DNA of 64,000 nt from Streptomyces sp. A1277 (lineage in GTDB: Bacteria > Actinomycetota > Actinomycetes > Streptomycetales > Streptomycetaceae), in NCBI RefSeq assembly GCF_004795015.1, contig NZ_SSBI01000012.1:62001-126000 (forward strand), written 5' to 3'. Shown in pieces: positions 51,014 to 59,877 of the stretch. The translations under genes and the position numbers were made by a program. The stretch's first letter is position 1. Each line of letters opens with the position of its first letter. The notes under the pieces are model-generated. The model was not told the origin of the DNA. It was given only the letters and a program-made list of their open reading frames with translations, and searched no databases.

Positions 51014-52300
51014 TTGACCGGCGCTGACAACAGGCTTCCGCTCCGCACCCGGCTGCGTGCGCTGCGCCCCGCTGCCTTCGGGGCCGACCCGGACGGCGCC
51101 CGGATGGAGCGCATCCGCCGTTCGCCCAACTTCGCCGACGGTGTCTTCCAGAACCCGGTCGGGGCGAGTATCAGACCCTCCGGCTCCGCGCTGGAGTTCG
51201 CCCGGGTCTACTTCCGCAAGGAGGAGCGGGTGCTCAGGTCGCCCGCCGGGACCGTGCCCGTCCACGCCACGACCCTGGCCGACCTGGCCGAGCCCCCCGC
51301 CTCCGGTCTGCGGATCACCTGGATGGGGCATTCCAGCGTGCTCGCCGAGATCGACGGGCGACGGGTCCTGTTCGACCCGGTGTGGGGCGAGCGCTGTTCC
51401 CCCTTCGCGTTCGCCGGACCCAAGCGCCTGCACCCCGCGCCGCTGCCGCTGGGCGCCCTCGGCCCGGTCGACGTGGTGGTGATCTCGCACGACCACTACG
51501 ACCACCTCGACCTCCCGACGATCCGCGCGCTGGCCCGTACGGACACGGTCTTCGCGGTTCCGCTCGGGGTCGGCGCGCACCTGGAGAGCTGGGGCGTCGC
51601 GCCCGCCCGCATCCGCGAGCTCGACTGGAACGAGACCGCCACGGTCGCCGGGATCAACCTCACCGCCACCCCCGCCCGCCACTTCTGCGGGCGCGGTCTG
51701 CGCAACCAGCAGCACACCCTCTGGGCGTCCTGGGCGGTCGCCGGCCCCGAGCACCGGATCTACCACAGCGGTGACACCGGATACTTCCCCGGCTTCAGGA
51801 CCATCGGAGCCGAGCACGGGCCGTTCGACGCCACCATGATCCAGATCGGGGCGTACAGCCAGTTCTGGCCCAAGGACCGCACGGACAGCATGCCGGAGCC
51901 CGGCGCGTGGCCGGACATCCACATGAGCCCCGACGAGGGCGTGCGGGCCCACCTCGACCTCCAGGGCGGCGACCCCGCGGCGGGGGTCATGCTGCCGATC
52001 CACTGGGGCACGTTCAACCTCGCGCTGCACCCCTGGGCCGAGCCCGCCGAGTGGTCGATGCGCGCCACCCGGTCCGTCGGCGTGACGATGGCGTCCCCGC
52101 GCCCCGGCCAGCCGTTCGAGCCCGCCGATCCGCCGCCCGTCGAGCCGTGGTGGCGTGCGGTGGCCGCCGAGCCGGCACCCGGTTGGGGCAACTGGCCCCC
52201 GGTCCACGTACAGCTCAACGAGGCGCCGGACACTACCGCCACCGCCGCCACCACCGCCACCGACCTGGACCGGGACCGCGACCGGGCGCCCCAGACCTGA
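51014..52300 (+). CDS. Metallo-beta-lactamase-fold hydrolase (NAPE-PLD/UlaG-like), TTG start
   Basis: A 428-residue MBL-fold hydrolase. The zinc motif is VISHDHYDHLDLP (~154-166), WMGHSSVLAEIDGRRVLFDP (~99-118) opens the fold, and further ligands fall in YHSGDTGYF and LPIHWGTF. Overall it resembles N-acyl-phosphatidylethanolamine phospholipase D-type or UlaG-like enzymes. The last ~60 residues are Pro/Thr/Ala-rich with a repetitive threonine stretch. TTG 51014 is chosen because AGGAG (51004-51008) is 5 nt upstream; the longer GTG/ATG-like extension to 50945 overlaps the promoter-like CATAAT at 50978. Confidence 0.85.
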   Translation: MTGADNRLPLRTRLRALRPAAFGADPDGARMERIRRSPNFADGVFQNPVGASIRPSGSALEFARVYFRKEERVLRSPAGTVPVHATTLADLAEPPASGLRITWMGHSSVLAEIDGRRVLFDPVWGERCSPFAFAGPKRLHPAPLPLGALGPVDVVVISHDHYDHLDLPTIRALARTDTVFAVPLGVGAHLESWGVAPARIRELDWNETATVAGINLTATPARHFCGRGLRNQQHTLWASWAVAGPEHRIYHSGDTGYFPGFRTIGAEHGPFDATMIQIGAYSQFWPKDRTDSMPEPGAWPDIHMSPDEGVRAHLDLQGGDPAAGVMLPIHWGTFNLALHPWAEPAEWSMRATRSVGVTMASPRPGQPFEPADPPPVEPWWRAVAAEPAPGWGNWPPVHVQLNEAPDTTATAATTATDLDRDRDRAPQT

Positions 52301-52404
52301 GGTCCGGGCGTACGCCCCGGACGGGGCGGGCGGGGCGTACGCCGGGCACGGACGCGGGCACGGGCTCCGCCGACGAGACGGCCACGTCCTCAGGGGGAGC
52401 GGCG

Positions 52405-53169
52405 ATGCTGCGGGTGCGCTTCACCTCCGACGACCTCGCGCGGGTCCGGGTGGCTCCCGGGCCGGACTTCCTCTGGGAGATCAGCAACAGCGTCCAGACA
52501 CTCCAACGACGTGACGGCGAGCGGGAGTTCGGAGCCCGGGGGCGCTGGGTGCGGCCCCGGCTCTCCGGCAGCCCGCGCCTCCTCTCCCGCCTGCTGCCCC
52601 CGCGCGACTACTCGCCGGAGACCTTCCACATCGCCCAGCTGCTCCCCTGGATCGACGCCAACTTCCGTACGTACGCCGAATACGACGGCCGGGCCGTCTC
52701 CGGGTTCTCCATGGGCGGGTTCGGCGCGCTGAAGTACGCGGCCAAGTACTACGGGCACTTCGCCTCCGTGAGCGCGCACTCCGGCCCGGCCAGCCTGCGG
52801 CGCGACGCCGGTCTGGTCACGCACTGGGCCAACGTCTCGTCGGCCGCGCTGGATCCGGCCGGCGGCTCGGTCTACGGCGTACCGCTGTGGGACGAGGCCC
52901 GGGTCAGCGCCGACAACCCGGTCCAGCGCATCGAGAGCTACCGCGACAAACGGGTCTTCCTGGTCGCCGGCACCAGCCCCGATCCGGTCAACTGGTTCGA
53001 CCAGGTCAACGAGAACCAGGTACTCGCCGGACAGCGCGAGTTCCGGTAGCTGCTCGGGCAGGCCGGGATCGACCACGAGTGGCACGAGGAACCCGGCGGG
53101 CACTTCGTCCGTCCCGCCCTGTTCGCCCGCGACCTCGACGGAATCATCGGCAGGCTCCGCAAGGCGTAG
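52405..53169 (+). pseudogene. Chimeric, truncated esterase pseudogene fused to a regulator fragment
   Basis: Residues 1 to ~70 (LRVRFTSDDLARVRVAPGPD, LQRRDGEREFGARGRWVRP) look like the start of a streptomycete ArsR-type winged-helix regulator. From about 52615 the protein switches to the middle of a secreted-esterase-type alpha/beta hydrolase (HIAQLLPWIDANFRTY, nucleophile elbow GFSMGGFGALKYA). An in-frame TAG (53047-53049) interrupts it, and the same frame continues LLGQAGIDHEWHEEPGGHF to a second stop at 53167. The esterase N-terminus with its signal peptide and the regulator's remainder are missing, so a deletion joined two genes. GGGGGAGC precedes ATG 52405. Confidence 0.75.
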
Positions 53170-53503
53170 CGCGTACGCACACCGACCGGCAAGCCCCCTC
53201 GACCACCGTCGAGGGGGCTCGTCCGTGTCACGCCACCGCCCATCGCACGCCATCGACCCGGAATCGGGCCCGGAAGAATCGGTCGCCCGTACGAGCGCTC
53301 ATACCAGAGCGGGACGGATGGCGGGCAAGTTCCACAACTGCCCCTCGCGCCCTCGCACCTGACGACTACCGTGTGTGCCCGGTGATCAACGGTGGGCTCA
53401 TATTCTCCGGGCCTGCCCGGCCGATGACTCCGAGAACGACCGACCACCGTAGGTGCCACCACATGAATGCAGATTCCTGGGGCCCCACGTACCGAGGACG
53501 CTG
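53170..53503. other. Intergenic region before the conservon
   Basis: 334 bp with a strong hairpin terminator (53192-53219). The rest should hold the cvnA promoter and leader; I see no clear -35/-10 pair or small gene. Confidence 0.55.
53192..53219 (+). terminator. Perfect 12-bp hairpin after the esterase pseudogene
   Basis: AGCCCCCTCGAC (53192-53203) pairs perfectly with GTCGAGGGGGCT (53208-53219), loop CACC, 22 bp after the final pseudogene stop. The terminator outlived the gene it served. Confidence 0.75.
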
Positions 53504-55417
53504 ATGTCTCAACTTCGCGCACCCGACGCGCGACCGGAACGACGAGAGGGCGGGCGGCACGGCCGACCGGGTGCCCGTTCCCACTCGGCCGCGGCCAGAC
53601 CGCGCGCCGCCCGGCCGTCCCCCGAGGCGCGCATACGCCCCCAACTCCTGCGCACCGCCGTGCTGCCGGCCCTCGCCGTCGCCCTCGCCGGCGCCGCGGC
53701 CGTCATCTTCACCGCCCGCGCGGGCCACGCCCGCCCCTCCGGCGAACTATGGATCGCGCTGGGCGCCGCCGGCGCGCTCGCCCTCGCCGCGATCCTCGCC
53801 GCCTTCCTGGCCGCCAACCGGGCCGCCACCACGGTCCTCGGCCGCTGCCTCGCGCTGCGCCGGACCAGCGCCCAGGGCCAGGCCGACCTGCAACGGGTGG
53901 TGGAACAGCTGCGCAACGGCGAGCCCGTGCCCATCAGGCGCGCCCCGCAGCAACCGGTCCCCGGCGGCGACCCCTTCGAACTGCTCGCCCAGGAGCTCGA
54001 CCGCCAGCAGGAAGCGGCGGTGGCCGCCGTCGTGCACGCCTCCCGGCTCTCCGAGCACAGCGGCGACGACCAGAAGGTCGAGGTCTTCGTCAACCTCGCC
54101 CGCCGCCTCCAGTCGCTCGTGCACCGCGAGATCCAGCTCCTCGACGAGCTGGAGCACGAGGTCGAGGACCCGGACCTGCTCAAGGGCCTCTTCCACGTCG
54201 ACCACCTGGCCACCCGCATCCGCCGCCACGCCGAGAACCTCGCCGTCCTCGGCGGCGCCGTCTCCCGCCGCCAGTGGAGCAATCCGGTCACCATGACCGA
54301 GGTGCTGCGCTCGGCGATCGCCGAGGTCGAGCAGTACCCGCGGGTCAAGCTCGTGCCCCCGATCGACGGCACCCTGCGCGGGCACGCCGTGGCCGACGTC
54401 ATCCACCTGCTCGCCGAACTCGTCGAGAACGCCACCGTGTTCTCCGCCCCGCACACCCAGGTGCTGCTGCGCGCCCAGCACGTCACCGCCGGACTCGCCC
54501 TGGAGGTGGAGGACCGCGGACTCGGCATGCCGGGGGACGAGCAGAAGCGGATGAACGCCCTGCTCACCGACCCCGACCAGGTCAATGTCGCCCGCCTCCT
54601 CCAGGACGGCCGGATCGGGCTGTTCGTCGTGGCCTCGCTGGCCCGGCGGCACGGCATCGCCGTACGGCTCCAGAGCAACATCTACGGGGGCACCCAAGCG
54701 GTGCTCGTCCTGCCGCAGACCCTGCTCGGCGCCGACGACGACACCTCCGGCTCCACCCGCGAGGTGCCGGTCCCGCCCCCCGGGCCCGTACACCGCCCGC
54801 CACCGCAGGAAGACATCGCCGCGCCCCGCGACCCGGGCCCGGCGCCCGCCCCCGAGCCGGAGCGCCGCCCGTACGTCCCGAGCCAGCAGCCGCGGCCGCA
54901 CCGGACCCCGCAGCAGACGCGCCGCAAGGACGAGGCCCCGCCGCTTCCCCCGCGCGCCGAACGCACGGACCGGCCGGCCCCCGCCGACGAGGCCCCGCAG
55001 GCGGGCGACCCGGAGGCCGACGCCGGGCCGTCGGCCCCACCGGAGACCACCGCGGTCCGCGGCGCCATGGACCGGCCCCAGCTCCCCAAGCGCGCCAACC
55101 AGGAGCACCTGGTCCCACAGCTCAGGCAGGCGCCCGCGCCGAGGCCCGAGGACGAGCCCGTCCTGCACGACCCCGGTCTGGTGGCCGCCTTCCGGCGCGG
55201 CATCGACCTCGCCGAGGCCCGGGCCGAGTCCGAGGCCGAGCCGGACCCCGTACCGGACGCGCCGGCCGGTGCCCCCCGCACCACGACGGCCGCGCAGGTG
55301 GGGGCACCGCCCCGGCCGCTCCCCGTCCGGGGCGCGGCCGCACCCACGCAACCGCATGGCGCCGGGGCGTACCCCGGCGACCACGACCCACTCGCAGCGA
55401 ACCCCACCAAGGAGTAG
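53504..55417 (+). CDS. cvnA: Conservon sensor-kinase-like protein CvnA
   Basis: 637 residues: a short basic cytosolic N-terminus, two closely spaced membrane helices (~47-68 and ~80-105), a helical region (~120-260), then a HATPase_c domain with N-box LLAELVENATVFS (~305), G1 EVEDRGLGMPG and G2 GLFVVASLARRHGIAV. A long Pro/Arg-rich disordered tail (~415-637) follows. No convincing phospho-acceptor H-box is visible, as in other CvnA. It heads a cvnA-B-C-D operon, a membrane-associated complex reminiscent of G-protein-coupled systems. GAGGA precedes ATG 53504. Confidence 0.9.
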   Translation: MSQLRAPDARPERREGGRHGRPGARSHSAAARPRAARPSPEARIRPQLLRTAVLPALAVALAGAAAVIFTARAGHARPSGELWIALGAAGALALAAILAAFLAANRAATTVLGRCLALRRTSAQGQADLQRVVEQLRNGEPVPIRRAPQQPVPGGDPFELLAQELDRQQEAAVAAVVHASRLSEHSGDDQKVEVFVNLARRLQSLVHREIQLLDELEHEVEDPDLLKGLFHVDHLATRIRRHAENLAVLGGAVSRRQWSNPVTMTEVLRSAIAEVEQYPRVKLVPPIDGTLRGHAVADVIHLLAELVENATVFSAPHTQVLLRAQHVTAGLALEVEDRGLGMPGDEQKRMNALLTDPDQVNVARLLQDGRIGLFVVASLARRHGIAVRLQSNIYGGTQAVLVLPQTLLGADDDTSGSTREVPVPPPGPVHRPPPQEDIAAPRDPGPAPAPEPERRPYVPSQQPRPHRTPQQTRRKDEAPPLPPRAERTDRPAPADEAPQAGDPEADAGPSAPPETTAVRGAMDRPQLPKRANQEHLVPQLRQAPAPRPEDEPVLHDPGLVAAFRRGIDLAEARAESEAEPDPVPDAPAGAPRTTTAAQVGAPPRPLPVRGAAAPTQPHGAGAYPGDHDPLAANPTKE

Positions 55418-55424
55418 ATGCACC

Positions 55425-55859
55425 ATGGCGACCGATATGCCGTCCGGTCAGGTCTCGGACCTCGACTGGCTGCTGAGCGGCCTGGTACAGCGCGTGCCGT
55501 ACACCCGCAGCGCGGTCCTGCTCTCCGCCGACGGGCTGGTGAAATCCCTCCACGGCATGGACGCCGACAGCGCCGACCACATGGCGGCGCTGGCGGCCGG
55601 CCTGTACTCGCTGGGCCGCAGCGCCGGAGCCAGGTTCGGGGACAACGGGGAGGTCCGCCAGGTGGTCGTGGAGCTCGACTCGACGCTCCTGTTCGTCGCC
55701 ACCGCGGGATCCGGGACGTGTCTGGCCGTGCTCGCCGGACGCAACGCCGACGCCGCCGTGCTCGGCTACGAGATGACCATGCTGGTCAAGAGCGTCCGGC
55801 CGTATCTCATGACCCCGGTGAGACAGGCGGCCGGGATGCCGGGCGCCGCGGGGCTGTGA
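55425..55859 (+). CDS. cvnB: Conservon roadblock/LC7 protein CvnB
   Basis: A 144-residue roadblock/LC7 domain protein (LDWLLSGLVQRVPYTRSAVL, LVKSLHGMDADSADHMAALA, ending MLVKSVRPYLMTP). Such proteins bind small GTPases and here probably regulate CvnD. It starts 7 bp after cvnA with AAGGAG upstream of ATG 55425. Confidence 0.92.
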   Translation: MATDMPSGQVSDLDWLLSGLVQRVPYTRSAVLLSADGLVKSLHGMDADSADHMAALAAGLYSLGRSAGARFGDNGEVRQVVVELDSTLLFVATAGSGTCLAVLAGRNADAAVLGYEMTMLVKSVRPYLMTPVRQAAGMPGAAGL

Positions 55860-55861
55860 GC

Positions 55862-56233
55862 ATGGCGGTCACCCAGGACGGGCCGCTGCTCGACGACGCG
55901 GCGGGCCGTCTCATCCGCCCCTACACGGTGAGCAACGGGCGTACCCGCCCCACGGCCGTGCTCGACCTGCTGTCCCTGGTGATGGCCACCGGGACCGTTC
56001 CGCAGACCCACCTCGGCCCCGAGCACTCGGTGGCGCTGGGGCTGTGCGAGGGGCCCACGTCGGTGGCCGAGATCGCAGCACACCTGAGGCTGCCCGCCGT
56101 CGTGACCAAGGTCCTCCTCTCGGACCTGGTCGACTGCGGCGCCGTCACCGCCCACGCGCCCGCCTTCCATGACACGCCCACCGACCGACATCTGCTGGAG
56201 GCAGTGCTCGATGGCTTACGACGACAGCTCTGA
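55862..56233 (+). CDS. cvnC: Conservon DUF742 protein CvnC
   Basis: A 123-residue DUF742 protein: RLIRPYTVSNGRTRPTA (~17-33), then a winged-helix-like half (ALGLCEGPTSVAEIAAHLRL, VVTKVLLSDLVDCGAV). Predicted small DNA- or protein-binding winged helix; biochemical role unknown. ATG 55862 lies 2 bp after the cvnB stop; GTG 55856 (GTGA overlap) would add two residues. It overlaps cvnD by 23 nt. Confidence 0.92.
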   Translation: MAVTQDGPLLDDAAGRLIRPYTVSNGRTRPTAVLDLLSLVMATGTVPQTHLGPEHSVALGLCEGPTSVAEIAAHLRLPAVVTKVLLSDLVDCGAVTAHAPAFHDTPTDRHLLEAVLDGLRRQL

Positions 56234-56945
56234 CGGCTACGGCCACCCGGACGGCTCCGGTTACGGCTACGGCTACGCGGACGACGCCTCCGGCAACGGG
56301 AACGCGCACGACTCCGGCGTCTCCGGCTACACCGAGGCACCCGCCGCGCCCGAGGGCTTCCCCGTCGCGCTCAAGGTGCTGGTGGCGGGCGGTTTCGGCG
56401 TCGGCAAGACGACGTTCGTCGGCGCCGTCAGCGAGATCGCGCCCTTGAGCACCGAAGAGCTGCTGACGCAGGCCAGTGCGGCGACCGACAGCCTGGAGGG
56501 CGTCGAGTCCAAGACCTCCACCACCGTGGCGATGGACTTCGGCCGCATCACGCTGGACGAACAGCACGTGCTCTACCTGTTCGGCACACCGGGCCAGGAA
56601 CGCTTCTGGTTCATGTGGGACGAGCTCTCGCAGGGCGCGCTGGGAGCGGTGGTGATCGCCGACACACGGAGACTGGAGGAGTGCTTCGCGGCCGTCGACT
56701 TCTTCGAACGGCGCGGCATCGGATTCATCGTCGCCGTCAACGAGTTCGACGGCGCCTTCCGCTACGGCCCCGAGGAGGTACGGGCCGCGCTCGACCTGGC
56801 CCCCGCGGTGCCGGTCGTCCTGTGCGACGCCCGGATCGCCAGCTCCGGCACCGGCACGCTCGTCACCCTCGTCCAGCACCTCATCAACGCCACCGACGAG
56901 GGCGCGCCGCTCCCCGGCTACGCCGGCCTCGGGGTCCGGCCGTGA
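56211..56945 (+). CDS. cvnD: Conservon small GTPase CvnD
   Basis: 244 residues. An N-terminal ~50-residue low-complexity segment rich in Gly, Tyr, Asp and Ser precedes a Ras-like GTPase with G1 AGGFGVGKTTFVGAVSE (~64-80), G3 LFGTPGQERFWFMW (~127-140) and G4-like VAVNEFDG. The G4 Asn-Glu replaces the canonical NKxD, as in conservon GTPases. ATG 56211 with GGAGG upstream is chosen over the earlier GTG-like frame extension. The disordered Tyr/Gly head is longer than I expect for CvnD. Confidence 0.9.
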   Translation: MAYDDSSDGYGHPDGSGYGYGYADDASGNGNAHDSGVSGYTEAPAAPEGFPVALKVLVAGGFGVGKTTFVGAVSEIAPLSTEELLTQASAATDSLEGVESKTSTTVAMDFGRITLDEQHVLYLFGTPGQERFWFMWDELSQGALGAVVIADTRRLEECFAAVDFFERRGIGFIVAVNEFDGAFRYGPEEVRAALDLAPAVPVVLCDARIASSGTGTLVTLVQHLINATDEGAPLPGYAGLGVRP

Positions 56946-57529
56946 TCCCGCACGCCGCCGGACGGCTGCTGCTCACTCCCGTGGACGGCGAGGCGCCCGT
57001 CCGCACCCAGCGGCTGCGCAGCCTCGGCCTCGGCGAGCGGGCCGACGCCTCGTTCGACAACTTCGACGCCTTCGCCGACAGGGTGGCCGAAGTGACGGAC
57101 GTGCCGTTCTCGATGGTCAACTTCATCGACGGGAACCGCCAGTTCTACGCGGGGCTGCACACCCCCGCCGGTACCCGCAAGGGATCGGACCTGGGAGCCA
57201 CGGCGGCGAGCAGCGGCCGCAGCGGCCGGTACGTGGCCCTCGACCACGGCTACTGCCCGCACGTGGTCGTCCGGCGCAAGGCACTGGTCCTGGAGGACGT
57301 CTGCGACTACCCCAGATTCGCCGGGAACCCGGTCGTGGACGACATAGGCATCCGCTCCTATCTGGGGGCGCCGCTGATCGACCGCACCGGGATCGCGCTG
57401 GGGGCCGTCTGCGCGGTGGACACCGTGCCCCGCCCGTGGGGGAGGGCCGGACTCGACACCATCAAGTCCCTGGCGCAGGAGCTCGTCGGCCACCTCCACC
57501 GGAGGGAGGACGACACCTTCGGCTTCTGA
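56942..57529 (+). CDS. GAF domain protein of the conservon
   Basis: 195 residues with one GAF domain (~35-185): FADRVAEVTDVPFSMVNFID, HGYCPHVVVRRKALVLEDV and RSYLGAPLIDRTGIALGAVC. The Cys/His in GYCPHV could hold haem or another ligand. GAF proteins sense small molecules or redox state. The GTG start overlaps the cvnD stop, so it is the fifth conservon gene. Several Streptomyces conservons carry a P450 in this place, others a GAF protein (recalled). Confidence 0.87.
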   Translation: MIPHAAGRLLLTPVDGEAPVRTQRLRSLGLGERADASFDNFDAFADRVAEVTDVPFSMVNFIDGNRQFYAGLHTPAGTRKGSDLGATAASSGRSGRYVALDHGYCPHVVVRRKALVLEDVCDYPRFAGNPVVDDIGIRSYLGAPLIDRTGIALGAVCAVDTVPRPWGRAGLDTIKSLAQELVGHLHRREDDTFGF

Positions 57530-57590
57530 CGCCGCTCACACCTCGACCGTCCGGCCGTCCAGGAAGGCCGGCGCCGACAAGGGAGTCCTC

Positions 57591-58206
57591 ATGACCGCAG
57601 TACGTGATCTCCACGTAGTCCTCGGCGCCGGCCCCGCCGGCACCGCGCTCGCCGCGGAGCTCGCCCGCCGGGGCCACCAGGTCCGCCTGGTGGACCGGGC
57701 GGGCAGTGGCGACGCCCCGGCGGGCGTCCGGCGGTTCGCCGCCGACGTGTCGACCGCCGACGGGCACGGGCCGCGCTCGACGGGGTGGCGGTCGCCTACC
57801 ACTGCCTGAACGTCGGCCATCACCTCCAGGTCGAGGTCATGCCGCGCATCCAGCGGGCCGTCCTCGCGGCGGCCGAAGCGGCCGGCGCACGGCTCGTCGT
57901 CCTCGACACCGCCGCGTGTGGCACCTGCCCACGGCGCCCGCGCTCACCACCCGCCGGATCCTGGACCTGGTGGCCGAGCGCGTCGGCCGCCCCCTGCACC
58001 TGACCGTCGTCGCGCAGCCGCGCCCGTTCGGACCGTTCGACGAGGTGTTCATGGCCGAGTACGCCGAGATGTTCTACCAGCACACGGAGGCGCAGATCGT
58101 CGACTCCTCGGCCATCGCGAAGGCGCACGGCCTGGTCCCGAACCCGATGCCGGCCGCCATCGACGCCACGCTCGCGTGGTACGGAGGACTGCTCGCCGCG
58201 CACTGA
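57591..58206 (+). pseudogene. NAD-dependent epimerase/dehydratase pseudogene with deletions
   Basis: Three pieces of one family lie in three frames: an N-terminal Rossmann start (HVVLGAGPAGTALAAELARR, from ATG 57591), a second piece from ~57785 (VAYHCLNVGHHLQVEVMPRI, LVVLDT) and a C-terminal piece from ~57915 (VWHLPTAPALTTRRI to the stop at 58206). The first break is a small indel at ~57770. The second, at ~57912, removes the ~100 residues expected between the LVVLDT strand and VWHLPTAP, including the YxxxK active site. AAGGGAG still precedes the ATG. It cannot make a working enzyme. Confidence 0.82.
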
Positions 58207-58225
58207 GCCCGCCGGGCGCTCCGCC

Positions 58226-59128
58226 CTAACGGCCCAGGAACCCGCCGATCCGCTCGCGGAGTCCCTGCGGGTCCAGGCCGTGGGCGGCGAGGTGCTCGTC
58301 CATCCGCCCGTACCTGCGCAGCTCCTCGCGCGCCACGCCGAGCCCCAGAATCCGGTGTGGGAGCGAGGCCAGCGCGTCGTTGGCCGCCGCCGTGGAGGTG
58401 CCCGCCAGGTAGGGCTCGACGACCACCACATCGGCGGTCGGCCGGTCACCCACCGCCCGGCGCAGGCCCTCCCCGTCGAACGGGCGCACCGTGGTCGCGT
58501 ACAGCACGGTGACATCGAGCCCCTGAGTTGCGGCCAGGACGTTGTCGAGCATCGGCCCTACAGCGACGACCACACCCTCCGCCCCCTCGCGCACGGTGCT
58601 GAACCCGCCCGCCCCGCCGACCGGACGCGCCGACCGGTTCGACTGCACCGAGAGCCGCACGTACACCCGCCCCTCCCCGGCGGCGGCCTCCCGCAGCAGC
58701 GCCTCGGCCTCGTCGGGATGGCCCGGCACATGCACCGTCCAGCCGTCCAGCGTGTCCATGAGCGCCACGTCCCCCGGCGCCATATGGGTGAACCCGCCGG
58801 CCGGCCAGTCGTACGAGCCGCCCGCGCTGACCAGCACCCCGCCGACCCCCTGGTGCCCGAAGTCCAGCTTCACCTGCTCGAACGGCCGCTCCACCAGGAA
58901 GCTCGCGAAGGTGTGCACGATCGGCCGCATGCCGGTGAGGGCCATGCCCGCCCCGGCCCCGACGAGCAGCTGCTCCCGGATGCCGACGTTGACGACCCGG
59001 TCCGGATGGTCCCGCTCGGCGCGGACGAAGCCGTCCCGGCTGATCTCGGCCAGCACGAGCGCGAGGCGCGGGTCCTCGTCGAGCAGGCGCGTGGTGGTGG
59101 CGATGAAACGGTCACGCATGGTGTCCAT
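58226..59128 (-). CDS. Split transketolase, pyrimidine-binding/C-terminal subunit
   Basis: 300 residues covering the transketolase pyrimidine-binding and C-terminal domains: NVGIREQLLVGAGAGMALTG (catalytic Glu ~52), VHTFASFLVERPFEQVKLD, and a C-terminal domain with VLYATTVRPFDGEGL. It needs the partner encoded immediately upstream (59176-59877), which binds the diphosphate of ThDP. Together they resemble archaeal-type or DXS-like split transketolases, here of unknown metabolic role. GAGGAAG upstream of ATG 59128. Confidence 0.87.
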   Translation of the reverse strand: MDTMRDRFIATTTRLLDEDPRLALVLAEISRDGFVRAERDHPDRVVNVGIREQLLVGAGAGMALTGMRPIVHTFASFLVERPFEQVKLDFGHQGVGGVLVSAGGSYDWPAGGFTHMAPGDVALMDTLDGWTVHVPGHPDEAEALLREAAAGEGRVYVRLSVQSNRSARPVGGAGGFSTVREGAEGVVVAVGPMLDNVLAATQGLDVTVLYATTVRPFDGEGLRRAVGDRPTADVVVVEPYLAGTSTAAANDALASLPHRILGLGVAREELRRYGRMDEHLAAHGLDPQGLRERIGGFLGR

Positions 59129-59175
59129 GGGGGAGCTTCCTCTTCCTCTTGTATGCGGTCCGCGGTCGGGGGTGC

Positions 59176-59877
59176 TCACTGCTTGGGGGCGACGCGGGCG
59201 ACGACGGCCCGGGGCCGGCCGGGGTGCGGCGCGGTGAAGGCCGCGTACAGCGCCTCGTGGTCCCGCCCGTCCACGGAGCCGACCGACCAGCCCGCCGTCG
59301 CGAACCGGTCGGCGATGCCGCCGGGGCGGCCGTAGGACGCCGACGCGTTGTCGATCACGACGGTGTGCAGCTGCTCCAGCCCGGCCGGCCCGGCGAAGGC
59401 GATGGCCTCGTGATTGCTGCCCTCATCAAGCTCCGCGTCCCCGGTGAGCACCCACACCCGCGGCCCGGTCAGCCCCTGCGCCCGCAGCCCCAGCACGCTT
59501 CCGACGGCCAGCGGCAGCCCGTGCCCCAGCGACCCGCTGCCGATCTCGGCCCCGGGCACGAGCATCCGGTCCGGGTGGTGCCCGAGCGGCGAGTCGTACG
59601 CTCCGAAGCCGGTCAGCAACTCCTCGCCGAAGAATCCGTGCGCGGCGAGGACCGCGTAGTACGCCATCGGCCCGTGCCCCTTGGACAGCAGGAAACGGTC
59701 CCGCCCCGGATCGTCCACGGCCTCCGGCGTCACCCGCAGCACCCGGTCGTACAGCACCCACAGGGCGTCCAGGGTCGAGGTGGCGGCGGGCCCGTGCTTC
59801 TCGTCGCCGGTCATCAGGCTCATCAGCCGGGGCAGATCGCGGTAGGCGGGCCCCGGCACGGCAGTCGTCTGTGTCAT
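59176..59877 (-). CDS. Split transketolase, ThDP-binding N-terminal subunit
   Basis: 233 residues with the transketolase N-domain: LLSKGHGPMAYYAVLAAHGF (~64-83), GSLGHGLPLAVG (~114-125) and the ThDP motif GDAELDEGSNHEA ending at the IDNASAS region. First of a two-gene operon. ATG 59877 was preferred to ATG 59898/59895. A MerR-like promoter (TTGACC on the minus strand at 59914-59909 with partly dyadic CTCAAC-CTA-GCTTGAT) lies so close that the message may be leaderless. Confidence 0.86.
   Translation of the reverse strand: MTQTTAVPGPAYRDLPRLMSLMTGDEKHGPAATSTLDALWVLYDRVLRVTPEAVDDPGRDRFLLSKGHGPMAYYAVLAAHGFFGEELLTGFGAYDSPLGHHPDRMLVPGAEIGSGSLGHGLPLAVGSVLGLRAQGLTGPRVWVLTGDAELDEGSNHEAIAFAGPAGLEQLHTVVIDNASASYGRPGGIADRFATAGWSVGSVDGRDHEALYAAFTAPHPGRPRAVVARVAPKQ

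Noticed and set aside
52405..53049. Annotating the chimera as a normal esterase
   Set aside because: The N-terminal part belongs to a regulator family, the signal peptide is missing and the homologous C-terminus continues past the TAG.
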